Of a DNA stretch of 64,000 nucleotides, positions 47,897 to 56,298 are shown in pieces. How positions within the stretch are numbered: the stretch's first letter is position 1; each line of letters begins with the position of its first letter. The DNA is taken from positions 44,676-108,675 of the forward strand of contig CANGEP010000007.1 in the NCBI GenBank assembly GCA_947452905.1. Direction: 5' to 3'. The position numbers and the translations under genes are program-made. The stretch is from Bacteroidota bacterium (GTDB taxonomy: Bacteria > Bacteroidota > Bacteroidia > Chitinophagales > Chitinophagaceae). The notes beneath the pieces were generated by a model. It searched no databases. It saw nothing but the letters and a program-made list of their open reading frames with translations, and was not told the origin of the DNA.

Positions 47897-49299
47897 TTTG
47901 ATAAATCAAATATTTTACCACTATTTAAAATATTATTAGGGTCAAATAATTTTTTAATTCCCTTCATAATTTCCATGGTAATAGGGTCAAACATAACAGG
48001 CATAAAAGATTTTTGAATAAGTCCAATACCATGTTCCCCACTAATGGTGCCCCCTAATTTTTTTACTAATTCAAAAATCTCAATGAGTATGGTTTGGATC
48101 TCTGTGTTTTCGTAACTCGTTTTGTATAAGGGGTGATTAATTCTTATATGTAAATTGCCATCTCCCGCATGTCCTACAATAACTACTTTAAATCCATTTT
48201 TATTGGCCATTGCCTTTACACCATTGATTAATTCAGGGAGTGCGGCTCTGGGCACCACGGTATCTTCTTCAATCGTATATCCTGCATTTACAGCAGCTTC
48301 GTTGGCTCTTCTTCTAATTTTCCAGAGTTCATTTTTTTGTTGTGCATCGTCGGCAAATAATAAATCACCTACTTCAAAATTAGCGAGTACTTCGGCAATG
48401 GCTTCCATCTCATTCATGAGTACATCCATATTATTGCCATCCACTTCAATAATTAAATGAGCGGCTAAGTTTTCGGTAATGGGGATAGCTGTACTATCAC
48501 ACATTTTAGAGGCTAATTTAATGGACTCAATCTCCATTAGTTCCATGGCACTTGGAGTAATGCCCGCTCTGAAAATAGCACTTACTGCTTCGCTTGCTTT
48601 TTCTAAGCTGTTGAAAGGAGCTAGCATTAATAAATCAAATTTCGGATGTGGTAGAAGCCTTAAAACAATTTTAGTGACAATCCCCAATGTGCCTTCGCTG
48701 CCTACAATTAATTGAGTAAGATTATAGCCCGTGGCATTTTTTAAAACATTGGATCCTGTCCATATAATTTCACCAGTAGGAAGTACTATTTGGAGGTTTA
48801 ATACATAATCCTTCACCACCCCATATTTCACTGCCTTTGGCCCACCAGAATTTTCAGAAATATTACCGCCTATAAAACAACTACCCTTGCTCGCAGGATC
48901 GGGGGGATAAAACAATCCTTTTTCTTTAACGGTATTTTGCAATACTTCAGTAATTACTCCAGGCTCAGTAGTTACTTGTAAATTTTTTTCGTCAATCTCT
49001 AAAATGGAATTAAAGCGCTCCATGGAGATTACTAAACCACCTAAATGAGGCAATGCTCCACCTGTAAGTCCTGTGCCCGCACCTCTAGGAGTAACTGGAA
49101 TTAAATGTTGATTACATAAAATAAGTAAAGCCGAAATTTGTTCAGGTGTGTTGGGTTTAACAACTACTTCGGGAGTATAGTGTAAATTCTCTGTTTCGTC
49201 TCTACCATATTTTTCAAAACTTTCGGCATCCGTAAAAGTAAAACTAGCACCTACAATTTGAGTGATTTGCTCAAGTAGGTCCTTTGTGATTTTTTGCAT
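47893..49299 (-). CDS. FAD-binding oxidase, GlcD/D-lactate dehydrogenase type
   Basis: A VAO-family flavoenzyme that oxidises 2-hydroxy acids (glycolate or D-lactate). The FAD-binding PCMH domain has VTPRGAGTGLTGGALPHLGGLVISM (about residues 75-100) and the NISENSGGPKAVKYG segment. The C-terminal cap carries HAGDGNLHIRI and SGEHGIGLIQKSFMP, both typical of GlcD. The length of 468 aa is normal. No GlcE or GlcF partners are nearby, so it is probably a single-subunit D-lactate-type enzyme. It lies 26 nt after the deoxynucleoside kinase gene. Confidence 0.88.
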   Translation of the reverse strand: MQKITKDLLEQITQIVGASFTFTDAESFEKYGRDETENLHYTPEVVVKPNTPEQISALLILCNQHLIPVTPRGAGTGLTGGALPHLGGLVISMERFNSILEIDEKNLQVTTEPGVITEVLQNTVKEKGLFYPPDPASKGSCFIGGNISENSGGPKAVKYGVVKDYVLNLQIVLPTGEIIWTGSNVLKNATGYNLTQLIVGSEGTLGIVTKIVLRLLPHPKFDLLMLAPFNSLEKASEAVSAIFRAGITPSAMELMEIESIKLASKMCDSTAIPITENLAAHLIIEVDGNNMDVLMNEMEAIAEVLANFEVGDLLFADDAQQKNELWKIRRRANEAAVNAGYTIEEDTVVPRAALPELINGVKAMANKNGFKVVIVGHAGDGNLHIRINHPLYKTSYENTEIQTILIEIFELVKKLGGTISGEHGIGLIQKSFMPVMFDPITMEIMKGIKKLFDPNNILNSGKIFDLSK

Positions 49300-49325
49300 A
49301 CCTGTATTTTAAAAAATAATTTCAT

Positions 49326-49961
49326 TTAAAATAAACCATATAGCATACCATCCACTTTGCTAATGATTTCACCAAAGTCTTCTTCGTTTTCGCCAAATTT
49401 GTTTTTATCACAATCGATCACTAATATAGGACCTTCTTTATAGCCATCCACCCATTTATTGTAAAAGTCATTTAATTTTTTTAAATAATCCAAGCGTATG
49501 TTTTCTTCGTATTCTCTTCCTCTTTTTTGAATTTGAGAAACCAATGTTGGTACTGAGGCCTTTAAATAAATCAATAAATCGGGAGGTTGTACCATCGATT
49601 TAATAGTACTAAAAAATCCAAAATAGTTATCAAAATCACGTTTGCTCATAAGCCCCATCTCGTGTAAGTTAGGCGCAAAAATATGGGCATCTTCATAGAT
49701 GGTTCTATCTTGAATAATGGTTTCAGTACCTCTTTGAATATCTAAAATTTGGTTTAAGCGACCATGTAAAAAATAAATTTGAAGATTAAAGCTCCATCTA
49801 GGCATGTCATCGTAGAAGTCTGTTAGATAGGGATTGTGATCCACATCTTCGAACTGAGGTATCCAGCGATAATGTTTGCTTAACATTTCAGTTAAGGTTG
49901 TTTTGCCAGCACCTATATTTCCAGCGATAGCAACGTGTTTGGGCTTCTTAGTTTTTGCCAT
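49326..49961 (-). CDS. Deoxynucleoside kinase (dAK/dGK family)
   Basis: Phosphorylates deoxynucleosides for dNTP salvage. The P-loop is GNIGAGKT at residues 14-21. The second motif DRTIYEDAHIFA (about 90-101) has the DR pair for base recognition, and KRGREYEENIRLDYLKKLNDFY is the LID region. The length of 211 aa is typical of the dCK/dGK-type bacterial enzymes. The base specificity cannot be called. It is 10 nt after trpS and in the same transcript. Confidence 0.9.
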   Translation of the reverse strand: MAKTKKPKHVAIAGNIGAGKTTLTEMLSKHYRWIPQFEDVDHNPYLTDFYDDMPRWSFNLQIYFLHGRLNQILDIQRGTETIIQDRTIYEDAHIFAPNLHEMGLMSKRDFDNYFGFFSTIKSMVQPPDLLIYLKASVPTLVSQIQKRGREYEENIRLDYLKKLNDFYNKWVDGYKEGPILVIDCDKNKFGENEEDFGEIISKVDGMLYGLF

Positions 49962-49971
49962 AATTTATTTT

Positions 49972-50985
49972 TTATACATAATCCATACCTACTGCTTTAC
50001 GCACCATGCCAAGTGTAACAGAAGCACTTGCTCTTGCTTTGTCTGCCCCTTGTTTAATGATTTTTAAAAGTAGGTCTTTATTGTTTTGTAAATCGGATGC
50101 ATGAGAACGAATAGGATTAATAAATTTAACCATATCCTCTGCTAATTGTTTTTTCATATCACCATAACGAATAATACAATTGCCTTCGCTACTATTGTTA
50201 AAGTCGTCTTCAAATTTTTGAACCGTATCAGCACTGCTTACTAATTTTAAGAGTGTAAATAAGTTTTCAATATAATCTGGTTTTACGGAATGAGGTTTTA
50301 AAGGTCCTTGATCTGTTTTAGCCTTCATTACTTTTTTACGAATTAGTTCATCGTCATCCGCTAAAAATAAGGTAGTCATTTGATTTTCGCTCTTACTCAT
50401 TTTGCCGTTACCATCAAGACCTAAAATTTTAACCAATTCACTATTATAATTAAAAGCATAAGGTAAAGGGAAGATTTCCCCATAACGATGATTAAATCGA
50501 TCCGCAAAATTACGGGCCATCTCTAAGTTTTGTTCTTGGTCTTTCCCAACAGGCACTTTTATGGCACGATGTATTAAAATATCTGCAGCTTGTAAAACAG
50601 GGTAGGTTAACAATCCTGCATTTACATTTTCTGGTTGCATGCGAACCTTGTCTTTAAAAGTGGTTGTTTTTTCTAATTCCCCTTTATAAGACAACATATT
50701 TAAATACAAATATAATTCGGCAATTTCGGGCACATCACTTTGTACATATAGCGACACTTTTTCTGGGTCTAAACCACAGGCAATATTTTCGGCTACTACT
50801 CTTAATACACTTTCCTGTAAAGTTTTGGTATCTGGATGCGTAGTAAGACTATGCCAATTAGCTACAAAGAAATAGCAGTTGTAATCATGCTGCATACGCA
50901 CATAATTGCGCATAGCACCAAAATAATTCCCTAAATGTAAGAAGCCCGTAGGTCGAATTCCGCTCAGTACAATTTCCTTTTCCAT
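49972..50985 (-). CDS. trpS: Tryptophanyl-tRNA synthetase
   Basis: Class I aminoacyl-tRNA synthetase that charges tRNA-Trp. The HIGH-type motif is TGFLHLGNYFGA near residue 13, and GKMSKS is the KMSKS loop (about residue 205). I chose the Met at 50985 (MEKEIVLSGIRPTG). The frame is open 81 codons further upstream but there it runs antisense to recG and has no family similarity. 337 aa, normal. A TATCTTCG box (minus strand 51000-50993) lies 7 nt upstream. First gene of the trpS-dNK-glcD-unknown operon, divergent from recG. Confidence 0.96.
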   Translation of the reverse strand: MEKEIVLSGIRPTGFLHLGNYFGAMRNYVRMQHDYNCYFFVANWHSLTTHPDTKTLQESVLRVVAENIACGLDPEKVSLYVQSDVPEIAELYLYLNMLSYKGELEKTTTFKDKVRMQPENVNAGLLTYPVLQAADILIHRAIKVPVGKDQEQNLEMARNFADRFNHRYGEIFPLPYAFNYNSELVKILGLDGNGKMSKSENQMTTLFLADDDELIRKKVMKAKTDQGPLKPHSVKPDYIENLFTLLKLVSSADTVQKFEDDFNNSSEGNCIIRYGDMKKQLAEDMVKFINPIRSHASDLQNNKDLLLKIIKQGADKARASASVTLGMVRKAVGMDYV

Positions 50986-51067
50986 AGCTGTGCGAAGATA
51001 ATGAATCAGGAACCCATTTTTTGCCATCTTTTTGGGATATTTGTACCCAATTGCAAAAAAAATAAAC

Positions 51068-53170
51068 TTGAGCCAACCATCTCTTTTAGCCAGTCCCATC
51101 GAATACATAAAGGGGGTAGGCCCTTTGAGGGCCGATATGCTTAAAAAAGAGCTTAATTTATACACTTTTGGCGATCTTTTAAACCATTTTCCACATAGGC
51201 ATATCGACAAAACACAGGTAACGCCCATTGCAAAAATTACCCCAGAGCAGGATTTTGTACAAGTAAGGGGGGTACTTCAGTCCATTGATATTATTGGAGA
51301 AAAACGATCTAAAAGAATGGTCACCCAACTAAGAGATGAAACAGGGCAACTCGAACTTGCTTGGTTTCAGGGAATTAATTGGGTACAAAAAAATATTCAA
51401 GAAGGGCAAGCTTATTTAGTTTTTGGTAGGCTAAGTTTTTTTAACGGTAAAGCACAAATTGTACATCCCGAAATTGAACCCTATGTGGCGCAAGCTTCGA
51501 GCCAAAAATCTTTATTAGAACCGGTATATCCTTCTACCGAAAAATTAAAATCAAGAGGGCTTAATGGAAAACAATTAGGAAAGCTCACACAGGTTTTGTT
51601 TCAACAAATTAGTGTTCGCGACCTACCCGAAAATTTACCAGACTATTTATTGAAAGATAAATTGGGCAGATGGGAAGCCTATCGCCAAATACACTTTCCA
51701 AGCGCTCCCGAAATGTATAAAAAGGCGCTCAGCCGTTTAGTATTTGAAGAATTATTTATTGCACAAGTGCGTCTCAATTTAATAAAAATTGATAGACACA
51801 AAAATAGCAGAGGGCATAAGTTTGAAAAAGTAGGTAGGTATTTTAATACCTTCTACAATCAATATTTGCCTTTTGAATTAACAGGTGCGCAAAAGCGAGT
51901 GATTAAAGAAGTTAGACAAGATACAGCCAAAGGATTTCAGATGAATCGTTTGTTACAAGGGGATGTGGGTAGTGGTAAAACCATGATTGCTTTATTGGCC
52001 ATGTTAATTGCCGCAGACAATGGATTCCAGAGTTGCATAATGGCTCCTACCGAAATTTTAGCGCAACAACATTTCGCTAACCTTACAGCGTTATTAAAAG
52101 AAATGCCAGTCGAAGTGGCGCTTTTAACAGGTAGTACAAAAACGGCAGAGAGAAAAAGAATTTTACAAGGCTTGTTAGATGACACTATACATTTTGTAGT
52201 GGGTACACATGCTATTATAGAAGAAGTTGTACAGTTTAAAAATTTGGGATTAGCTGTGATTGATGAGCAACATCGATTTGGGGTGGCACAAAGGGCACAA
52301 TTATGGAAAAAGAATGCAGTGCCTCCACATGTACTTGTGATGACAGCAACACCGATTCCTAGAACGCTTGCTATGACTGCTTTTGGCGACTTGGATTATA
52401 GTGTAATGGATGAGCTTCCTCCAGGTAGACAGCCCATTAAAACAGTGCATCGTTATGAAACTTCCAGAGCGAGTGTAATGGATTTTGTAAAAACCGAAAT
52501 TAGTAAAGGACGTCAAGCTTATTATGTATATCCTTTAATTGAAGAGAGTGAAAAATTATCTTACGAGGATTTAATGCAAGGCTATGAGCAAGTAAAAAGT
52601 TTTTTCCCTGAACCAAAATACAAGATTAGTATGGTACACGGGAAACAAAAAAATATAGAGAAACAAACCAATATGAATCGATTTGTTTCGGGGGATACGC
52701 AAATATTAGTGGGTACCACAGTTATTGAAGTGGGGGTAAATGTGCCTAATGCATCTGTTATGGTTATTGAAAGTGCCGAAAAATTTGGTCTATCTCAACT
52801 CCATCAATTAAGAGGAAGAGTAGGTAGAGGTTCGGAGCAGAGTTATTGTATTTTATTAAGTAGTGTTAAAGCGAGCAGAGAGGCCAAAGATAGATTAAAA
52901 ATAATGTGCAGTACCAATGATGGTTTTGTGATAGCCGAAAAAGATTTAGAGATAAGAGGGCCTGGTGATATAGATGGTACGCGTCAAAGCGGGGCACTTA
53001 ATTTTAAATTGGCTAATATTATTAATGATCGACAAACCCTGATGGAGGCAAAGGAATTGGCCTTTGAGTTATGTGAAAAAGACCCTCAGTTATCAAGCCC
53101 CGAAAATGCCCCCATTCGCCATTATTTACAATCTCAAAAAGCCAAAATCGGCTGGGGGAAGATTGCCTAA
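51068..53170 (+). CDS. recG: ATP-dependent DNA helicase RecG
   Basis: Remodels stalled replication forks and Holliday junctions. The N-terminal wedge domain starts with ASPIEYIKGVGPLRADMLKKEL. Helicase motifs are GDVGSGKT (Walker A), IDEQHRFG (DExH) and TATPIPRTLA. The GVNVPNASVMVIESAEKFGLSQLHQLRGRVGRG block and the TRAP hairpin that follows are intact. There is no ATG before the conserved start, so I chose TTG 51068, giving 701 aa; an upstream TTG at 51032 lies in the presumed promoter. A GATATTTG box (51036-51043) is near. First gene of a six-gene plus-strand run. Confidence 0.95.
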   Translation: MSQPSLLASPIEYIKGVGPLRADMLKKELNLYTFGDLLNHFPHRHIDKTQVTPIAKITPEQDFVQVRGVLQSIDIIGEKRSKRMVTQLRDETGQLELAWFQGINWVQKNIQEGQAYLVFGRLSFFNGKAQIVHPEIEPYVAQASSQKSLLEPVYPSTEKLKSRGLNGKQLGKLTQVLFQQISVRDLPENLPDYLLKDKLGRWEAYRQIHFPSAPEMYKKALSRLVFEELFIAQVRLNLIKIDRHKNSRGHKFEKVGRYFNTFYNQYLPFELTGAQKRVIKEVRQDTAKGFQMNRLLQGDVGSGKTMIALLAMLIAADNGFQSCIMAPTEILAQQHFANLTALLKEMPVEVALLTGSTKTAERKRILQGLLDDTIHFVVGTHAIIEEVVQFKNLGLAVIDEQHRFGVAQRAQLWKKNAVPPHVLVMTATPIPRTLAMTAFGDLDYSVMDELPPGRQPIKTVHRYETSRASVMDFVKTEISKGRQAYYVYPLIEESEKLSYEDLMQGYEQVKSFFPEPKYKISMVHGKQKNIEKQTNMNRFVSGDTQILVGTTVIEVGVNVPNASVMVIESAEKFGLSQLHQLRGRVGRGSEQSYCILLSSVKASREAKDRLKIMCSTNDGFVIAEKDLEIRGPGDIDGTRQSGALNFKLANIINDRQTLMEAKELAFELCEKDPQLSSPENAPIRHYLQSQKAKIGWGKIA

Positions 53171-53220
53171 ACCCTGGTTTTTTTAAGTATCTTGCAATTC
53201 GAAACATTAAAATTTCATTT

Positions 53221-54519
53221 ATGAAATATCTGCCTTTAGATCCTTCCATTTTTATTCAAAACAGAAAGCGTTTTGTAGCTAAAATGCAAAAAAACAGTAT
53301 TGCTATTTTTGTGAGTAATGATGAGTTTCCACAAAATGGTGATGCGCTTCATGGCTACAAACAAAACAGCGATTTATATTGGTTGTCTGGCATTGAGCAA
53401 GAAGGGTCCATGGTCATTTTGTTTCCAGATAATCCAGATCCAAAATTTAGAGAATTATTAGTGCTTGTGCGACCACAAGAACTAAAAGAAATTTGGGATG
53501 GTAAGAGATTAAGAGCTAATGAAGCTACTGCCATTTCTGGCATGAAAACTATTATGTGGGTAGACAGCTTAGATGCTGTATTACAACAATGGATTCATTT
53601 AGCAGATGCTATTTATTTAGACAGTAACGAGAATGATCGTAAAAATAATTTGGTGCTAACAAGTGAATATCGATTCATTCAAGAGATGAAAAATAGATAT
53701 CCTTTACATACTTATTTACGTGCTGCTCGAATCTTAAAAGATTTACGTGCCATTAAAACAAAAGAGGAAGTGGCAGTCATTCAAAAAGCAATTGATATTA
53801 CCGAAGTGGCTTTTAGAAGACTATTGCAATACATTAAACCAGGTGTACATGAATATGAGATTGAGGCCGAGATTTATCATTCCTTTTTATCACAACGTGC
53901 TACGGGAACTGCCTATCATAGTATTATAGCCAGTGGAGATAATGCTAGAACCTTACATTATATAAGTAATAATAATGTTTGTAAAGACGGCGAATTAATA
54001 TTAATGGATTTTGGTGCTGAATACGGCGGCTACAATGCAGATCTTACCAGAACAGTTCCTGTAAATGGTAAGTTTACGAAGCGACAAAAAGAAGTGTATA
54101 ATGCATGTTTACATTTACATGATTATGCAAAATCAATTTTAAAACCAGGTATCAGTATTGTAAAGTACACCGATAAAGTGGGAGAGGAAGCCACTAAACA
54201 ATTCTTGAAAATTGGGTTGTTGTCAAAAGCAGATATAAAAAATGAGGATGCTGATAATCGTGCTTACCGAAAATATTTATACCATGGCATTTCACATCAC
54301 TTAGGCATTGATGTTCATGATTTGGGCACCAGAACCGAACCCATTCAAGCAGGTATGGTATTTACGGTGGAGCCAGGTATTTATATTAAAGAAGAAAAAA
54401 TGGGAGTTCGTATCGAGAATAATATTTGGATTACAAAAACAGGTCATCAGGATTTATTTAAAAATATTCCTATTAAAGCCGATGAAATTGAAGCGCTAAT
54501 GCGTCGTCAAAAAAAGTAA
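53221..54519 (+). CDS. pepP: Aminopeptidase P family Xaa-Pro peptidase
   Basis: Removes N-terminal residues that precede proline. The N-terminal aminopeptidase P domain (about 1-150) has SNDEFPQNGDALHGYKQNSDLYWLSG. The pita-bread domain carries the metal ligands: Asp in LMDFGAEYGGYNADLTRT (two), His in HGISHHLGIDVHD, Glu in FTVEPGIYI and Glu in RIENNIWIT. The length of 432 aa is normal. It has no signal peptide, so it is cytosolic. It lies 50 nt after recG and 6 nt before pssA. Confidence 0.95.
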   Translation: MKYLPLDPSIFIQNRKRFVAKMQKNSIAIFVSNDEFPQNGDALHGYKQNSDLYWLSGIEQEGSMVILFPDNPDPKFRELLVLVRPQELKEIWDGKRLRANEATAISGMKTIMWVDSLDAVLQQWIHLADAIYLDSNENDRKNNLVLTSEYRFIQEMKNRYPLHTYLRAARILKDLRAIKTKEEVAVIQKAIDITEVAFRRLLQYIKPGVHEYEIEAEIYHSFLSQRATGTAYHSIIASGDNARTLHYISNNNVCKDGELILMDFGAEYGGYNADLTRTVPVNGKFTKRQKEVYNACLHLHDYAKSILKPGISIVKYTDKVGEEATKQFLKIGLLSKADIKNEDADNRAYRKYLYHGISHHLGIDVHDLGTRTEPIQAGMVFTVEPGIYIKEEKMGVRIENNIWITKTGHQDLFKNIPIKADEIEALMRRQKK

Positions 54520-54525
54520 CTGTAT

Positions 54526-55296
54526 ATGAAAAAACATATTCCCAATTTTATTACGCTGCTCAATTTATTTTTTGGATGCTTAGCTATCATTGCTTGTTTT
54601 CAAGCAGGCACAAGTGCTTCCATCGAAGCGTCGGGCGATATGTTAATTGAAATTCCAGAACCTATTTTTTATGCAAGTTTATTTATCGGTTTAGCAGGCT
54701 TGATGGATTTTTTAGATGGATTTGTGGCCAGATGGTTAAAAGTAAATTCCGAGATGGGCAAACAATTAGATTCATTAGCAGATGTAGTGAGTTTTGGAGT
54801 GGCACCTGCTTTTATTGTTTTTCAATTTTTAAGATTATCCTTAGCTACAGACGTTAATGCGCTTTCGCATAATTCTTTATTGTATTTGCCAGCCTTGTTA
54901 ATACCAATGGCAGGCGCCTATCGATTGGCCAGATTTAATATTGATTTGGAACAAACCACCTATTTTAAAGGGGTCCCCATACCTATGATTGGTTTATTAA
55001 CAGCTGCCTTTCCTCTAATCTATTGGCAACAACAATCTAATCTCTTCTCCAAACTATTACTAAGCCCCATTTTCTGGTATGGCTTTAGTATTTTGGTTTC
55101 CTATTTAATGGTCATGAAAACCCCTATGTTGGCTTTAAAGGGTTTGGGAAATAAGAAAAAATTAATCCTTCCATTACTACTTGTATTATTGGAAACAGCT
55201 ATTTCGGCTGTATTTTTTAGATGGATGGCTATTCCATTTGGCTTTATTGGCTATTGCTTAGTATCTTTGTTCTACAAAAAAACAATCACTCAATAA
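54526..55296 (+). CDS. pssA: CDP-diacylglycerol-serine O-phosphatidyltransferase
   Basis: Makes phosphatidylserine, precursor of phosphatidylethanolamine, at the inner membrane. The CDP-alcohol phosphotransferase motif D-G-x2-A-R-x8-G-x3-D-x3-D is exactly present (DGFVARWLKVNSEMGKQLDS, then LAD) near residue 65. Several membrane helices surround it, the first near residue 8 (FITLLNLFFGCLAII). The length of 256 aa fits the integral-membrane type. It sits 10 nt before purS; the coupling to a purine gene looks accidental. Confidence 0.94.
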   Translation: MKKHIPNFITLLNLFFGCLAIIACFQAGTSASIEASGDMLIEIPEPIFYASLFIGLAGLMDFLDGFVARWLKVNSEMGKQLDSLADVVSFGVAPAFIVFQFLRLSLATDVNALSHNSLLYLPALLIPMAGAYRLARFNIDLEQTTYFKGVPIPMIGLLTAAFPLIYWQQQSNLFSKLLLSPIFWYGFSILVSYLMVMKTPMLALKGLGNKKKLILPLLLVLLETAISAVFFRWMAIPFGFIGYCLVSLFYKKTITQ

Positions 55297-55306
55297 GATT
55301 TATCCT

Positions 55307-55558
55307 ATGACATTCCAAGTACAAATAAAAGTAATGCCGTTAAAAGATTTATTAGATCCTCAAGGTAAGGCCGTTTTAGGGGGCTTGCATAATTTAGGTA
55401 TGTCAGGTGTTCAGGATGTAAGAGTGGGTAAGCATATCAGTTTGCAAATTGAAGCAGCAAACGAAGCGGCGGCAAGAGAGATTGCTGAAAATGCAAGTAA
55501 GCAATTATTAGCCAATGCAGTGATGGAGTTTTACGAAATAGAATTTATACAAGCTTAG
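55307..55558 (+). CDS. purS: FGAM synthase subunit PurS
   Basis: Small bridging subunit of the three-protein FGAM synthase (PurL, PurQ, PurS). The segment DPQGKAVLGGLHNLGMSGVQDVRVGKHI is the signature, with about 83 aa total. It is needed by the short PurL whose gene opens this window, but lies about 53 kb from it, between pssA and rsmI. Distances are 10 nt upstream and 9 nt downstream, so it is co-transcribed with lipid and rRNA-modification genes. Confidence 0.92.
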   Translation: MTFQVQIKVMPLKDLLDPQGKAVLGGLHNLGMSGVQDVRVGKHISLQIEAANEAAAREIAENASKQLLANAVMEFYEIEFIQA

Positions 55559-55567
55559 TTTTACAAG

Positions 55568-56233
55568 ATGCTCTATTTAGTGCCTACACCCATTGGAAAT
55601 TTAAAAGATTTCACTTTTAGGGCAGTAGAAGTATTACAAAGTGTCGATTTTATTTTGTGCGAGGATACGCGCACTTCCTCTAAATTATTACAGCATTATA
55701 ATATTCATAAGCCACTTACACCTTATCACCAACATAATGAACATAAGGTAACAGATCATTTAGTACAACAATTACAAGCAGGTAAAAATATTGCTTTAAT
55801 TACGGATGCAGGAACACCTGGTATATCTGACCCTGCTTTTTTATTGGTTCGTGCCTGCAAAGAAGCAGGTTTGCCAGTCACCAGTTTGCCTGGTGCTACA
55901 GCTTTTGTCCCTGCTTTAACCAATAGTGGTTTACCTGCTACAAGCTTTATTTTTGAAGGGTTTATCCCTTTAAAAAAAGGACGTAAAACACTGATGGAAT
56001 CTTTGGCCAATGAAAAGCGCACTATGATATTTTATGAAAGTCCTATGCGTTTGGTTAAAACGCTTGAGCTTTTTGCAACCTATTTTGGGGCCAATCGAAA
56101 AGCGGCGGTAAGTAGAGAGCTTACTAAAATGTTTGAAGAGAATATCACCGATACCTTAGCTAATTTAATAATGCATTTTACCACCAAGCAGGTGAAAGGG
56201 GAGATAGTAATTGTGGTGGCTGGGAAAGAATAG
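55568..56233 (+). CDS. rsmI: 16S rRNA 2'-O-ribose C1402 methyltransferase
   Basis: Tetrapyrrole-methylase-fold enzyme that methylates the ribose of C1402 in the 16S decoding site. MLYLVPTPIGNLKDFTFRAVEVLQ opens it, and the LCEDTRTSSKLLQHYNI segment is diagnostic. ALITDAGTPGISDPAFLLVR and GATAFVPALTNSGLPATSFIFEGF carry the SAM pocket. At 221 aa it is shorter than E. coli RsmI (about 286), lacking the C-terminal extension; short forms are common in Bacteroidota. Confidence 0.95.
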   Translation: MLYLVPTPIGNLKDFTFRAVEVLQSVDFILCEDTRTSSKLLQHYNIHKPLTPYHQHNEHKVTDHLVQQLQAGKNIALITDAGTPGISDPAFLLVRACKEAGLPVTSLPGATAFVPALTNSGLPATSFIFEGFIPLKKGRKTLMESLANEKRTMIFYESPMRLVKTLELFATYFGANRKAAVSRELTKMFEENITDTLANLIMHFTTKQVKGEIVIVVAGKE

Positions 56234-56298
56234 CCATTTATACAAGTTCCTTGGAATTACTTATTTTTTTATTTAATTTGAGTTACTTAATGTAAACT

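Noticed and set aside
50986..51228. N-terminal extension of trpS by 81 codons
   Set aside because: This stretch is antisense to the conserved start of recG, and TrpRS family members start at the Met at 50985.
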